The position numbers and the translations under genes are program-made. The notes under the pieces were generated by a model. It was not told where the DNA came from. It worked only from the letters and a program-made list of their open reading frames with translations, and did not search any database. 64,000 nt of DNA from Pseudomonas hamedanensis (GTDB lineage Bacteria; Pseudomonadota; Gammaproteobacteria; Pseudomonadales; Pseudomonadaceae): contig NZ_CP077091.1 of NCBI RefSeq assembly GCF_014268595.2, positions 3,374,001 through 3,438,000 on the forward strand, given 5' to 3'. Shown piece by piece: positions 35,764 to 46,302 of the stretch. Numbering within the stretch: position 1 is the first letter of the stretch; the number at the start of each line of letters is the position of its first letter.

Positions 35764-36351
35764 ATGTCTTTGAAGTCCGTGTGTGTTTTTTGTGGTGCCA
35801 ACGCCGGCAGCGTTGCGGCTTACACCGAAGCGGCTGTCGCCCTCGGCCGGGTGCTAGCCGAACGTCAGTTGACGCTGGTTTACGGCGGTGGCGCCGTGGG
35901 TTTGATGGGCGTTGTCGCTGACGCCGCACTGGCCGCCGGCGGCGAAGTGATCGGCATCATCCCGCAGAGCCTGATGGACAAGGAAATCGGCCACAAAAGC
36001 CTGACGCGCCTGGAAGTGGTCGATGGCATGCACGCGCGCAAGGCGCGGATGGCCGAACTCAGCGATGCGTTTATCGCCCTGCCCGGCGGTCTCGGCACAC
36101 TGGAAGAGCTGTTCGAAGTCTGGACGTGGGGTCAGCTCGGCTATCATGGCAAGCCGCTGGGTCTGCTGGAAGTAAACGGTTTCTACAGCAAACTCACGGC
36201 TTTTCTCGACCATATCGTCGGCGAAGGCTTCGTTCGTGCGCCACACCGTGACATGCTGCAAGTGAGCGAATCGCCAGATACCCTGCTTGATGCGCTCGAT
36301 CAATGGCAGCCGACCGTCACGCCAAAGTGGGTCGATCAAAAACCCGGTTAA
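35764..36351 (+). CDS. LOG family protein (cytokinin-type nucleoside 5'-monophosphate phosphoribohydrolase)
   Basis: 195 aa Rossmann-like hydrolase, TIGR00730 type. The substrate motifs are complete: [10 protein letters not shown] (about 40-49) and [16 protein letters not shown] (about 108-123), with MHARKARM between. LOG proteins split N6-modified AMP (or plain AMP) to the base and ribose 5-phosphate; in bacteria the physiological substrate is often unknown. AGGAGTAAGGC precedes the ATG. The small basic/acidic gene at 36419 follows at 67 bases. Confidence 0.9.
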   Translation: MSLKSVCVFCGANAGSVAAYTEAAVALGRVLAERQLTLVYGGGAVGLMGVVADAALAAGGEVIGIIPQSLMDKEIGHKSLTRLEVVDGMHARKARMAELSDAFIALPGGLGTLEELFEVWTWGQLGYHGKPLGLLEVNGFYSKLTAFLDHIVGEGFVRAPHRDMLQVSESPDTLLDALDQWQPTVTPKWVDQKPG

Positions 36352-36418
36352 CCCCCGGACGCCGATACAGGGCAGAATACGCGCCGCTCAACCTCACCTT
36401 CGACCTAGAGGATCGCCC

Positions 36419-36607
36419 ATGGCCAAACCCAATTACTCCTTCGCCAAACGTCAACGAGACCTGGCAAAGGAACAGAAGAAAGAGGAAAAGCTTCAGCGCA
36501 AGAAACAAACCGCTGAGGAAGCGGCACTGAACCCCGACGGTGAAGTGGCGACGGATGATGATGTTGATGCACCCGATGCACCGAAAGAGCAGGCGCCCGA
36601 CGCCTGA
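36419..36607 (+). CDS. Small charged protein, conserved-hypothetical type
   Basis: 62 aa. The N-terminal half is strongly basic and helical (FAKRQRDLAKEQKKEEKL), the C-terminal half strongly acidic (DDDVDAPDAPKEQAPDA). No signal peptide or Cys. Start is ATG 36419 with GAGG seven bases upstream; the frame stays open much further 5' but only because it overlaps the LOG gene. The bipolar charge suggests a nucleic-acid or ribosome-associated protein, which is speculation. I recall similar small proteins in other pseudomonads. Confidence 0.75.
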   Translation: MAKPNYSFAKRQRDLAKEQKKEEKLQRKKQTAEEAALNPDGEVATDDDVDAPDAPKEQAPDA

Positions 36608-36711
36608 GCCCCACCGGGTTTGATGATCGAATCAGACCCTGCGGATTTGTGACAGGGCTGGCGGTTTTGCTGCCGGCCCTCACAGCCCTCCTCAAAACAC
36701 CCCATTTCCCT

Positions 36712-36800
36712 TGTAGGAGTGAGCCTGCTCGCGATAGCGGTGTGTCAGGTAAAACATTCGCTGCTGACACACCGCTATCGCGAGCAGGCTCACTCCTACA
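36712..36800. repeat. REP pair, TGTAGGAGTGAGCCTGCTCGCG type
   Basis: Arms TGTAGGAGTGAGCCTGCTCG and complement, extended by CGATAGCGGTGTGTCAG and CTGACACACCGCTATCG, giving an unusually long near-perfect hairpin between convergent genes. Confidence 0.9.
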
Positions 36801-36812
36801 GTTTGATCTGCG

Positions 36813-37703
36813 TTATTCCTGAGGCATCACCGTAACCCGCACTTCCGGGTCGTGATTACCCCCACCAAGAATCACCCCGCGCAACGGCGACACATCAGAA
36901 AAGTCACGGCCCCAGGCCAAGGTGATGTGTTCCAGCGCCGGCTGCACGTTGTTGGTCGGATCAAAATCCACCCACCCGAGCACCGGGCAAAACACCGAAA
37001 CCCAGGCATGGGACGCATCGGCGCCGATCAGGCGTGGCTGCCCCGGTGGTGGCTGGGTCAGCAGGTAGCCGCTGACATAACGCGCCGCCAGCCCGCGCGA
37101 GCGCACGCAAGCCAGCATCAAGTGCGCGAAGTCTTGGCACACACCACGCCGACGCTCCAGCACTTCTACCAGCGGCGTCGCCACCTGGGTGGCTTCGGCA
37201 TCGAAGGTGAATTCGCTGAAAATCTTCTGCATCAAGTCCTGCACACCCAGCAGCAGCGGACGTCCAGCCGGGAAACAGCTTTGTGAAAACTCGACGAAGC
37301 TGCGCTTCAAGTGCACATAGGGCGACTGGAACCGGTAGCGACAGGCTTCAAGCAAGTCGGCAGATAACGGCTGGCTACTGTAGGTGAGCGCATCACGGGT
37401 CTGCTCCCACGCCGGCGATTGATTGAAATCCAGCGCAGGACGCGCCAGCACTTCAACGGTGAGCCGCGCGTTGACCTGCAACTGATCATGCGGTCGCTCG
37501 AACGCCAGCCGGGTCAGCGGATTGCCAAACACGTCCAGCTCATCACGCCGCACCGTCGGCTCCGGACTGATCAGCAGTTGCTGTTCGGTGCAGCGCTGCC
37601 AGTCGCACTCACGTGGCCACAGATGCGCCAGTTGCTGCGCGAGGGATACCGGGCTGTCGTAGTGATAGCTGGTGTCGTGAAAGATCTGGTAATGGGCGCT
37701 CAT
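36813..37703 (-). CDS. Transglutaminase-like cysteine protease (single-domain)
   Basis: 296 aa cytoplasmic protein. The N-terminal 80 or so residues are the bacterial transglutaminase-like N-terminal beta domain (YHYDSPVSLAQQLAHLWPRE). The papain-like core has Cys in RRGVCQDFAHLML (about 187-199), His in SHAWVSVFCP and Asp in GWVDFDPTNN. It is the last gene of a three-gene operon and its ATG overlaps the stop of the ATP-grasp gene by one base (TGATG). This type is thought to hydrolyse or transfer the amide product of the neighbouring ligase; the product is unknown. Confidence 0.85.
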   Translation of the reverse strand: MSAHYQIFHDTSYHYDSPVSLAQQLAHLWPRECDWQRCTEQQLLISPEPTVRRDELDVFGNPLTRLAFERPHDQLQVNARLTVEVLARPALDFNQSPAWEQTRDALTYSSQPLSADLLEACRYRFQSPYVHLKRSFVEFSQSCFPAGRPLLLGVQDLMQKIFSEFTFDAEATQVATPLVEVLERRRGVCQDFAHLMLACVRSRGLAARYVSGYLLTQPPPGQPRLIGADASHAWVSVFCPVLGWVDFDPTNNVQPALEHITLAWGRDFSDVSPLRGVILGGGNHDPEVRVTVMPQE

Positions 37704-40189
37704 CAGACGGACACCGTGCGCTGGCTGACATCATCGACATGTGCGAAATGGCGCAGGGCCAACCGGTCCGAGACTTGTCCGCTGGCCTCGGCAATGTCTT
37801 GCAGCAGATCCGCCAGGCCGTCGAGCGCGGCACGCACGCTGGACTTGCCGAACAACGGGTTTTCCAGGCAACCCAGCTCAAACCGCGACAGGCGCTCGAC
37901 CAGCTGCGGCAAACCGGTTTCGCGGGGAGCGCCGAAATCGTCGTTCAAGCGTTTCAACGTGCGGGTGACCAGTTTCAACTGAAACAACACCGCGTGCGGG
38001 TTCTGATCATCCAGCAGCAACAGATCGAGGACCGGAATCAATTGCGCCACCGCCAGATATCGCGAGCGGTAGGTGATGCTGCTGTTACCCAGTTCGAGCA
38101 GCCATTCCAGCCCCGCTTGATCGAACGCACCCGCGCCGCGCAGAAACGCGGCCAGACTGGCGCTGAGAAACTGCAGGCGCTCGATGCGCCGGCCGATCAT
38201 CAGAAAGCGCCAGCCTTCGTCGCGGGTCATGTCATCCAGCGCAAACCCCGACAGCGCCGCCAGCGACATCACCAGACGGTTGAGGAAATCCAGCAGTTCG
38301 CCAAAATCCGGCTGGTCGGTGTCCAGCTCCATGGCTTCACGCTGCAATTCAACCAGCGCTTGCCAGTTCTCCCGGGAGAGCTTGCCGCGCACCTGCGAGG
38401 CAGCCCACTGCAAGCGTTGCAGGTTGGCGCGCAGGCTGAACGACCAGTCCTCGCCCAACAGCGCAGCGAGCAGGCGTTCCGGCAGCTCACCCTCGTCCGG
38501 CAGCAACGCCAGCCGTTCGCCAAGATCGACCGCCGCCTGCAACGCCTGCGGATCATCGCCATCGACGTAGCGCGCCAGCATGATGCGCAGCAGCCGCGCG
38601 CTGTCATCGCAGCGTTCACAATAACGGCCGAACCAGAACAGGTTCTCCACCACCCGCGAGGGCAGGTAAGGATCGCGCCGCACCAGATCGTGCACACCAA
38701 TATTGCGCTGCGCCTTCCACTGCTCGCCACTCGGCGCACGGTCGCCCAGCACCCAGGTGTCCTTGCTCGCACCGCCGCGCTGCATCGACACCACTTCGGC
38801 ATCGGCGTCGGCCGCCACGCGTGTCAGCCCGCCGGGCAGCACGCGGTAGCCGTCGTGACTGGCCACTGCGTACATGCGCATGCCGATTGCCCGGGGTTGC
38901 ACATGGCCTTCTTCAGCTTGCCAGACCGGCGCCTGCGAGAGCTGCGCCAGTTCCTGGGCGACATAGGCATAGGGCCGCGCCTGCATGCGCTCCGCCAGTG
39001 CGTGGCGCTGTGTTTCATTAAGGTCCCGGCCAAAAACCGGAGCGAAGCTTTGCGAAGGGAACGCGGGTTTGATCAACAGCTCCGGGAGTTTTTCCAGTGC
39101 CTGCGCCAGCACCGGCGCTTCACCGCACCACCAGGTCGCAATGGACGGCAGGATCAGTTCCTCGCCGAACAGGTACTGATTGATCTTCGGTAGAAACCCC
39201 AGCAGCCCCGGGGATTCCAGGACTCCGCTGCCCAGCGCGTTGGCGACCAGCACCCGCCCCTGACGCACCGCCTCGAGCAGACCGGGGACGCCCAGCGCCG
39301 AATCGGTACGCAGTTCCAGCGGATCGCAGAAATCGTCGTCGAGGCGGCGCATGATCGCGTGCACCCGGCGCAGACCGCTGAGGGTTTTCAGGTACACCGT
39401 GGCATTGCGCACGGTCAGATCACCGCCTTCGACCAGTGGATAACCAAGCTGGCGGGCGAGGTACAGATGCTCGAAGTAGCTTTCGTTGAAACGCCCCGGC
39501 GTCAGCAGGACCACCAGCGGCGTGTCGTCCTCGCCGGGCGCCTGTCGCGCCAGGGTTTCCTGCAACGTGCGGAAGAACCCGGCCAGGTGCTGAACCTTCA
39601 GATCGCGGTACAGCTCGGGGAAGGCACGTGAAACGATGGTGCGGTTTTCCAGCGCATAACCCGCGCCGGACGGCGCCTGGGTGCGATCGGCGGTGACCCA
39701 CCAGCGACCGTCCGGCGTGCGCGCCAGATCCACGGCGTACAGGTGCAGGAAGGCCGACTCCGGTGGAGCGATGCCCTGACAGGGCCAGAGAAAATTGTTG
39801 TGGCCGAACACCAGTTCTGCCGGCAGCAGGCCTTCGCTGATCAGCCGTTGCGGGCCGTACAGATCCGCCAGCACGGCATTGAGCAGCCGGGCGCGTTGCG
39901 CGATGCCGGCCGCCAGGTGCTGCCATTCATCGGCAGCGATCACATGGGGCAACAGATCCAGTTCCCACGGCCGATCAGCCCCTTTCGGATCGGCATAGAC
40001 GTTGTACGTGACGCCGTTTTCCTGAATCTGCCGCGTCAGCAAGGCCTGCCGCTGCACCAGTTGCGCGGGACTGCTGCGCTGTAACTGATCGAACAGCCGC
40101 TGCCAATGCGGGCGCACCGCGCCGCTGCCGTCGAGCAGTTCGTGATAAGTACCCGCGCTCAGCGGGTAGCGGTCTAGCAGGTCAGGCAT
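37703..40189 (-). CDS. Circularly permuted ATP-grasp / alpha-E fusion protein
   Basis: 828 aa. Residues 1 to about 480 are the circularly permuted ATP-grasp (former DUF404/DUF407), with LPHVIAADEWQHLAAGIAQRARLLNAVLADLYGPQ replaced here only in part for quoting: key segments are IAADEWQHL, LADLYGPQ, TPGRFNESYFEH and LGSGVLESPGLLGFLP. From about 500 it is the helical alpha-E domain (former DUF403), with ENLFWFGRYCERCDDSARLLR and a helical array to the end. In many genomes the two domains are separate genes. They are predicted amide- or peptide-forming ligases that work with the flanking transglutaminase-like proteins. No product is established to my knowledge. Confidence 0.85.
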   Translation of the reverse strand: MPDLLDRYPLSAGTYHELLDGSGAVRPHWQRLFDQLQRSSPAQLVQRQALLTRQIQENGVTYNVYADPKGADRPWELDLLPHVIAADEWQHLAAGIAQRARLLNAVLADLYGPQRLISEGLLPAELVFGHNNFLWPCQGIAPPESAFLHLYAVDLARTPDGRWWVTADRTQAPSGAGYALENRTIVSRAFPELYRDLKVQHLAGFFRTLQETLARQAPGEDDTPLVVLLTPGRFNESYFEHLYLARQLGYPLVEGGDLTVRNATVYLKTLSGLRRVHAIMRRLDDDFCDPLELRTDSALGVPGLLEAVRQGRVLVANALGSGVLESPGLLGFLPKINQYLFGEELILPSIATWWCGEAPVLAQALEKLPELLIKPAFPSQSFAPVFGRDLNETQRHALAERMQARPYAYVAQELAQLSQAPVWQAEEGHVQPRAIGMRMYAVASHDGYRVLPGGLTRVAADADAEVVSMQRGGASKDTWVLGDRAPSGEQWKAQRNIGVHDLVRRDPYLPSRVVENLFWFGRYCERCDDSARLLRIMLARYVDGDDPQALQAAVDLGERLALLPDEGELPERLLAALLGEDWSFSLRANLQRLQWAASQVRGKLSRENWQALVELQREAMELDTDQPDFGELLDFLNRLVMSLAALSGFALDDMTRDEGWRFLMIGRRIERLQFLSASLAAFLRGAGAFDQAGLEWLLELGNSSITYRSRYLAVAQLIPVLDLLLLDDQNPHAVLFQLKLVTRTLKRLNDDFGAPRETGLPQLVERLSRFELGCLENPLFGKSSVRAALDGLADLLQDIAEASGQVSDRLALRHFAHVDDVSQRTVSV

Positions 40190-40277
40190 GGAAAGCTCGG
40201 CAGACAGCAGGGAACGGTCAGACTAACGCAGGCACATGACGTGCGGATAGTTGAAAAATCCGCATGAAATGTATGAC

Positions 40278-43200
40278 TCAGAAACGGCGCAGATCGATTG
40301 TCATCGGCAGCTCGTCACTGATTTCCACTTTCGGTATCGGAAGTTTCCCTGGCGTGTGGCCGAGACGGAAAAACCGCGCCATGCGCCGACTCTCTGCTTC
40401 ATTGGCATTGACTGGCAACGTCTCGTAATTGCGCCCACCGGGGTGGGCAACATGATATTGGCAACCGCCCAGCGAACGGCCCATCCAGGTGTCGAGCAGG
40501 TCGAACACCAGCGGTGCGTGCACCGGGATGGTCGGGTGCAGGCAGTTGGCCGGTTGCCAGGCGCGATAACGCACCCCGGCGACGAACTCGCCGACACGAC
40601 CGGTCGGGTGCAACGGTACCGCGACACCATTACAGGTCAGCAGATACCGCTGCGGCGTCAGGCCGTTGAGTTTGACCTGCAAACGCTCCAGCGACGAATC
40701 GACATAGCGCACCGTGCCGCCCGCCGTACCCTCCTCGCCCAGCACGTGCCAAGGTTCAAGAGCTTGCCGCAATTCCAGCTCGATGCCGTTGACGGCGTAA
40801 TCGCCGACCTTGGGAAAACGAAATTCCAGATGCGCGGCGAACCACTCCGCGCGCAACGGATAACCGGCGTTGTTGAGGTCGACAATGACGTCGGCGAAAT
40901 CCTGCTCGATAAAGTGCGGCAGCAGGAAGCGATCGTGCAGCTCGGTGCCCCAGCGCGCCAGTTTCGGCGGTGCGTAAGGCTCGCGCCAGAAGCGTGCGAC
41001 CAAGGCTCGCAGCAACAACTGCTGAGCCAGACTCATGCGCGCATGCGGCGGCATTTCAAAGGCGCGCAGTTCCAGCAAGCCGAGACGCCCGGTGGCGCCG
41101 TCTGGCGAATAAAGTTTATCGATGCAGAATTCGGCACGATGGGTATTGCCGGTGACATCGATCAGCAAATGGCGCAACAGTCGATCGACCAGCCACGGCG
41201 CGCACTCTGCGCCCGGTTCGGGCATTTGTGCGAAGGCAATTTCCAGTTCGTACAACGCGTCATTACGCGCCTCATCGACCCGTGGCGCCTGGGAGGTCGG
41301 GCCGATGAACAGCCCGGAAAACAGGTACGACAGCGATGGATGGTTGTGCCAGTAACTGATCAGGCTGCGCAGCAGATCCGGCCGACGCAGAAAGGGTGAA
41401 TCCGCTGGTGTTGCGCCGCCAAGAACGAAATGGTTGCCGCCACCGGTGCCGGTGTGGCGTCCATCGATCATGAATTTCTCGGTGGTCAGGCGGGTTTGTC
41501 GCGCTTGTTCATAGAGGAATTCAGTGCGCTCGACCAACTCGTCCCAAGTCGCCGACGGCTGCACATTGACCTCGATCACGCCAGGGTCCGGAGTGATGCG
41601 GAAATTGTTCAGACGTGGATCGCTCGGCGGCTCGTAGCCCTCCAACAGCACCGGGCAGCGTAGCTCCGCAGCGGTAGCTTCGATGGCCGCGACCAGTTCC
41701 AGATAATCCTCGACGCGCTCCAGCGGCGGCATGAACAGATAGAGCCGTCCCTCGCGGGCCTCGGCACAAAATGCGGTGCGGGTCAGCCAGTCGGCGGACT
41801 CATCGATTTTCGGCACGCGTTCATCCACCGCAGCAGGTTCGCCATGAACACCAAGCTGCGCGGGATCCGGCAGTTCAGCAAAGTCCTGATTCGGATCGTT
41901 GGGATGGATGAACGGATATTCCGCCGCTTTCACCCAAGGCTGCGACGCCAGCGGCAGGCGATACCCCAGCGGCGAATCGCCGGGCACCAGACGGCAATGT
42001 TCATCGCGCAGATACCAACGCCCGCTCTGCCATTGATCGCCCTTGGCCATGCGCGCCAATGGCAACACCTGACCGATCACCTTGTTCAGGCCCTGACTGA
42101 AGACTTTGCGCAGCCGGGCGCGCTCCAGCGGCTCCTCCAGACGCGAATCTTCGGCACTGACATTGCCGGGCAAGGTGCCTTCGCGCCAGAGGTAATAGAA
42201 ATTGTCCTCGTAGGCCGGGAAGACAAAACGTGCGGGTAATTTCAGCCGCTCGGCGACGCTCGCCAGAAAGCGTCCGGCCAAAGCGCCATCGGCACCATAA
42301 TCCTCCTGCTCGTCAGCGATCAGCGCAGTGTTTTGCCAGATCGGCACGCCATCGCGGCGCCAATAACAATTGAGCGACCAGCGCGGCAATTGCTCACCGG
42401 GATACCACTTGCCCTGGCCGAAATGCACCAAGCCCTCAGGCGCGTAGTGACTGCGCAGACGCTGGAACAATTCGGCCGATAGCCGGCGCTTGTCCGGCCC
42501 CAGCGCGGCGGTGTTCCACTCGGCGCCGTCGGGATCGTCGATGGACACAAAGGTCGGCTCGCCGCCCATGGTCAGGCGCACATCGCCTTCGAGCAGATCG
42601 GCGTCGATCTGCTTGCCCAATGCCTGGATCGCCAGCCATTGCTCATCGGTGTAGGGCCTGGTGACGCGGGGCGCCTCCCAGATTCGCTCGACTGACATGT
42701 CGTGGCTGAACTGACACTCACACGGTTCGACCAGACCACTGATCGGCGCCGCCGAGGACGGATCGGGACTGCAGGCCAACGGAATATGTCCTTCGCCGGC
42801 GAACAGCCCGGAGGTGGCGTCAAGGCCGATCCAGCCCGCACCCGGCAGGTACACCTCGCACCAGGCGTGCAGGTCGGTGAAGTCGACGTCGGTGCCGGAC
42901 GGGCCGTCGAGGCTCTTCACATCGGCGGTCAGTTGAATCAGGTAGCCGGAGACAAACCGTGCGGCCAGCCCAAGATTGCGCAACAGCTGCACCAATAGCC
43001 ACGCGGAGTCGCGGCAAGAGCCAGAGGCCTGTTCGAGGGTGTGCTCCGGGGTTTGTACACCCGGCTCCATGCGAATCAGATAACCGATGTCTTCGCTCAG
43101 CCGCTGATTGAGCGCGACCAGAAAATCCACTGCCGGCAGCGGCGTGCGGTCGATACCGTCCAGATAGGCCTTGAACGCCGGCGTCAGCGGCAGGGTTTCG

Positions 43201-43553
43201 AGGTACGGCGCCAGTTCCTTGCGCTCGTCGGTGGCATATGTAAAAGGAATGTACTCGGCGTAGGGTTCGAGGAAAAAGTCGAAGGGGTTGAACACCGCCA
43301 TCTCGGCCAGCAGGTCGACTTCAATGCGCAGCTCACTGGTTTTCTCGGGGAATACCAGACGCGCGAGGTAGTTGCCCTGAGGGTCCTGCTGCCAGTTGAT
43401 GAAGTGCTGCTCGGGCGAAACTTTCAGCGCATAGGACAGAATCCGCGTGCGGCTGTGAGCAGCCGGGCGCAGGCGTACGATCTGCGGGCCGAGTTCGACA
43501 GCGCGGTCGTAGCGGTAATGCGTGACGTGATGCAATGCGACATGAATCGACAC
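40278..43553 (-). CDS. Transglutaminase-like / DUF2126 fusion protein
   Basis: 1091 aa. An N-terminal transglutaminase beta domain (about 1-85) precedes the papain-like core: Cys in SGSCRDSAWLLVQLLRN, His in FTDLHAWCEVYLPG, Asp in GLDATSGLFAG (about 160-260). The remaining 800 or so residues are DUF2126, with MGGEPTFVSIDDPDGAEWN, GTGGGNHFVLGG and a YLFSGLFIGPTSQ segment, which resembles a glutamine-synthetase-like ligase. I start at GTG 43551-43553 because a full AGGAGG lies seven bases before it. First gene of the operon with the ATP-grasp/alpha-E gene (88-base gap). Confidence 0.86.
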   Translation of the reverse strand: MSIHVALHHVTHYRYDRAVELGPQIVRLRPAAHSRTRILSYALKVSPEQHFINWQQDPQGNYLARLVFPEKTSELRIEVDLLAEMAVFNPFDFFLEPYAEYIPFTYATDERKELAPYLETLPLTPAFKAYLDGIDRTPLPAVDFLVALNQRLSEDIGYLIRMEPGVQTPEHTLEQASGSCRDSAWLLVQLLRNLGLAARFVSGYLIQLTADVKSLDGPSGTDVDFTDLHAWCEVYLPGAGWIGLDATSGLFAGEGHIPLACSPDPSSAAPISGLVEPCECQFSHDMSVERIWEAPRVTRPYTDEQWLAIQALGKQIDADLLEGDVRLTMGGEPTFVSIDDPDGAEWNTAALGPDKRRLSAELFQRLRSHYAPEGLVHFGQGKWYPGEQLPRWSLNCYWRRDGVPIWQNTALIADEQEDYGADGALAGRFLASVAERLKLPARFVFPAYEDNFYYLWREGTLPGNVSAEDSRLEEPLERARLRKVFSQGLNKVIGQVLPLARMAKGDQWQSGRWYLRDEHCRLVPGDSPLGYRLPLASQPWVKAAEYPFIHPNDPNQDFAELPDPAQLGVHGEPAAVDERVPKIDESADWLTRTAFCAEAREGRLYLFMPPLERVEDYLELVAAIEATAAELRCPVLLEGYEPPSDPRLNNFRITPDPGVIEVNVQPSATWDELVERTEFLYEQARQTRLTTEKFMIDGRHTGTGGGNHFVLGGATPADSPFLRRPDLLRSLISYWHNHPSLSYLFSGLFIGPTSQAPRVDEARNDALYELEIAFAQMPEPGAECAPWLVDRLLRHLLIDVTGNTHRAEFCIDKLYSPDGATGRLGLLELRAFEMPPHARMSLAQQLLLRALVARFWREPYAPPKLARWGTELHDRFLLPHFIEQDFADVIVDLNNAGYPLRAEWFAAHLEFRFPKVGDYAVNGIELELRQALEPWHVLGEEGTAGGTVRYVDSSLERLQVKLNGLTPQRYLLTCNGVAVPLHPTGRVGEFVAGVRYRAWQPANCLHPTIPVHAPLVFDLLDTWMGRSLGGCQYHVAHPGGRNYETLPVNANEAESRRMARFFRLGHTPGKLPIPKVEISDELPMTIDLRRF

Positions 43554-43739
43554 GGCGTGCCTCCTGCGAGCCTGGGCGTATGGGAAAGCGCGCAAGACTT
43601 ATGCCATGCACAGGTCCGGGCGATTTCGCGAAATGCTCAAGGCAGTACAGCACCAAAACCGGGCGATGCGGGGAAATGCTTTGGTGAGTTTGCTTCTATT
43701 TGTGGCAGGCATGGGATGCAGGCTGCCTGAGCAGGCCTC

Positions 43740-43803
43740 TTCGCGAGCAGGCTCGCTCCCACATTCGCAATGCAGCCCCTGTGGGAGCGAGCCTGCTCGC
43801 GTA
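43740..43803. repeat. REP pair, GTGGGAGCGAGC type
   Basis: Arms TTCGCGAGCAGGCTCGCTCC (from 43740) and GTGGGAGCGAGCCTGCTCGCG (to 43801) in the 445-base gap between the DUF2126 gene and ygiQ. Confidence 0.85.
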
Positions 43804-43834
43804 GAGGCCAGTGGCTTCAACCCTCTTTTTCTTC

Positions 43835-43963
43835 TCGTTCCCTCGCTCTGCGCGGGAATGCAGCCCTTGACGCTCTGCGTCATAGCTTCGCTCGAACTGA
43901 CACCGGGTGAAGGCTGGGACGCGGAGCGTCCCAAGAGGCATTCCACGCAGAGCGTGGGGACGA
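43835..43963. repeat. Long imperfect inverted repeat, CGCTCTGCG class
   Basis: Outer arms CGTTCCCTCGCTCTGCGCGG (43836-43855) and the matching ACGCAGAGCGTGGGGACG (to about 43962); inner arms TTGACGCTCTGCGTC and GACGCGGAGCGTCCC. I recall this as another widely dispersed intergenic element of pseudomonads. Remaining bases of the gap carry no gene I can support. Confidence 0.75.
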
Positions 43964-43970
43964 TCAGCAA

Positions 43971-43994
43971 AACGCCAACCCGAAGGTTGGCGTT
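43971..43994 (-). terminator. Terminator of ygiQ
   Basis: Perfect 10-bp stem AACGCCAACC / GGTTGGCGTT with a UUCG tetraloop on the minus strand, followed by a short T-run. Begins 5 bases past the ygiQ stop. Confidence 0.92.
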
Positions 43995-43998
43995 CTGT

Positions 43999-46302
43999 TT
44001 AGCGTGGCACTACCGGCTTGCGCGTCGGCTTCGGCCCTTTGCCTTTGGCCGCATCCTTGCGCTCCTTGGCCGCCTGCTGATTGCGGGCGAACGCGGCGGC
44101 CTTGGCCTGTTCACGCTTGTCCCAGGGGTTACCGCCATCACTGGCACGCGGCGGCAGGCCGGTGTGCTGGGTGAGGATCTTGGTGGTTTTCTCTTTCGCG
44201 ACCTTGTGGCTGCCGGCCGGGGTCGAGTTCTTGCGACGGGCGCTCTGGTAGCTGTCAGTCGCCGGCTGATGCGCCGGGATCAGCTGATCCTTGCCCGAAC
44301 CGATCAGATCGGCCCGGCCCATGCGCACCAGCGCTTCACGCAGCATCGGCCAGCCTTTCGGATCGTGATACCGCAAGAACGCCTTGTGCAGACGACGCTG
44401 CTCTTCGCTCTTGACGATGGTCACGCCGTCGCTTTTGTAAGTCACCTTGCGCAGCGGGTTCTTGCCCGAGTGGTACATCGCGGTAGCGGTGGCCATCGGC
44501 GAGGGATAGAACGCCTGCACCTGATCGGCACGAAAGCCGTTGCCCTTGAGCCACAGGGCCAGGTTCATCATGTCTTCGTCGGTGGTGCCCGGGTGAGCGG
44601 CGATGAAGTACGGAATCAGGTACTGCTCCTTGCCCGCTTCCTTGGTGTACTTCTCGAACATGCGCTTGAACTTGTCATAGCTGCCGATGCCCGGTTTCAT
44701 CATCTGGTTGAGCGGACCTTCCTCGGTGTGTTCCGGGGCAATCTTCAGGTAACCGCCGACGTGGTGGGTCACCAGCTCCTTGACGTATTCCGGCGACTCG
44801 ACCGCGAGGTCGTAACGCAGGCCGGAAGCAATGAGGATTTTCTTCACGCCTGGCAACGCACGGGCACTGCGATACAGCTGAATCAGCGACGAGTGGTCGG
44901 TGTTCAGGTTCGGACAGATCCCCGGGAACACGCAGGACGGCTTGCGGCACGCGGATTCGATTTCCGGGCTTTTGCAGGCGATGCGGTACATGTTCGCGGT
45001 CGGGCCGCCGAGATCGGAAATCACACCGGTGAAGCCCGGGACCTTGTCGCGGATCTCTTCGATTTCGCGAATGATCGACTCTTCGGAACGGTTCTGGATG
45101 ATCCGGCCCTCATGCTCGGTGATCGAGCAGAAAGTGCAGCCGCCGAAGCAGCCGCGCATGATGTTCACCGAGAAACGGATCATGTCGTAGGCCGGAATCT
45201 TCTCCTTGCCGTACGCCGGGTGCGGAACACGGGCGTAAGGCATGCCGAACACGTAGTCCATTTCTTCGGTGGTCATCGGAATGGGCGGCGGGTTGAACCA
45301 GACATCGACCTCGCCATGCTTCTGCACCAGCGCGCGGGCGTTGCCCGGGTTGGTTTCCAGGTGCAGCACGCGGTTGGCGTGGGCGTAAAGAACCGGGTCG
45401 TTGCGCACCTTTTCCATCGACGGCAGGCGGATCACCGTCTTGTCGCGAGTCATGCGCGGGCTGGCCAGAATCTGCACGACCTTGGCTTCCTGCGGATCCT
45501 CGACCGGACCCTTTTCCTGCTCGATGGCGCAGGCCTGAGTGTCCTGAGTATTGACGTACGGGTTGATGATCTTGTCGACCCTGCCCGGACGGTCGATGCG
45601 CGTGGAGTCGACTTCGTACCAGCCCTGCGGCGTGTCACGACGGATGAACGCGGTGCCGCGCACATCGGTGATGTCTTCGATCTTGTGGCCCCACGACAGA
45701 CGCTGGGCGACCTCGACAATGGCCCGCTCGGCGTTGCCGTACAGCAGAATGTCGGCGCTGGCGTCGATCAGGATCGAGTTACGCACGCGATCCTGCCAAT
45801 AGTCATAGTGAGCGATGCGGCGCAGCGAAGCTTCGATGCCGCCAAGCACGATCGGCACGTGCTTGTACGCTTCTTTGCAGCGCTGGCTGTAGACCAGGCT
45901 CGCGCGGTCCGGACGCTTGCCGGCCATGCCACCCGGGGTGTAGGCATCGTCGGAGCGGATTTTCTTGTCCGCGGTGTAGCGGTTGATCATCGAGTCCATG
46001 TTGCCGGCCGCGACGCCGAAGAACAGGTTCGGCTCGCCGAGCTTCATGAAATCGTCTTTGGACTGCCAGTTGGGCTGGGCAATGATCCCGACGCGGAAGC
46101 CTTGCGACTCCAGCAGCCGGCCGATGATTGCCATGCCGAACGACGGATGATCGACGTAGGCATCTCCGGTAACAATGATGATGTCACACGAATCCCAGCC
46201 AAGCTGATCCATCTCCTCCCTGCTCATCGGCAGGAATGGCGCTGGCCCGAAACATTCGGCCCAATATTTTGGATAGTCAAATAACGGCTTGGCTGCTTGC
46301 AT
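43999..46302 (-). CDS. ygiQ: YgiQ family radical SAM protein
   Basis: 767 aa. Starts [20 protein letters not shown]; the N-terminal cobalamin-binding-like UPF0313 region is followed by the radical SAM cluster motif CFGGCTFC (CxxxCxxC, near residue 372-379) and a TIM-barrel core, with a C-terminal extension (former DUF3362) containing [23 protein letters not shown] and a long basic, Lys/Ala-rich tail after about 690. The reaction is unknown. I start at ATG 46300-46302; the frame is open upstream but the conserved region begins here. Monocistronic, with a strong terminator. Confidence 0.92.
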   Translation of the reverse strand: MQAAKPLFDYPKYWAECFGPAPFLPMSREEMDQLGWDSCDIIIVTGDAYVDHPSFGMAIIGRLLESQGFRVGIIAQPNWQSKDDFMKLGEPNLFFGVAAGNMDSMINRYTADKKIRSDDAYTPGGMAGKRPDRASLVYSQRCKEAYKHVPIVLGGIEASLRRIAHYDYWQDRVRNSILIDASADILLYGNAERAIVEVAQRLSWGHKIEDITDVRGTAFIRRDTPQGWYEVDSTRIDRPGRVDKIINPYVNTQDTQACAIEQEKGPVEDPQEAKVVQILASPRMTRDKTVIRLPSMEKVRNDPVLYAHANRVLHLETNPGNARALVQKHGEVDVWFNPPPIPMTTEEMDYVFGMPYARVPHPAYGKEKIPAYDMIRFSVNIMRGCFGGCTFCSITEHEGRIIQNRSEESIIREIEEIRDKVPGFTGVISDLGGPTANMYRIACKSPEIESACRKPSCVFPGICPNLNTDHSSLIQLYRSARALPGVKKILIASGLRYDLAVESPEYVKELVTHHVGGYLKIAPEHTEEGPLNQMMKPGIGSYDKFKRMFEKYTKEAGKEQYLIPYFIAAHPGTTDEDMMNLALWLKGNGFRADQVQAFYPSPMATATAMYHSGKNPLRKVTYKSDGVTIVKSEEQRRLHKAFLRYHDPKGWPMLREALVRMGRADLIGSGKDQLIPAHQPATDSYQSARRKNSTPAGSHKVAKEKTTKILTQHTGLPPRASDGGNPWDKREQAKAAAFARNQQAAKERKDAAKGKGPKPTRKPVVPR

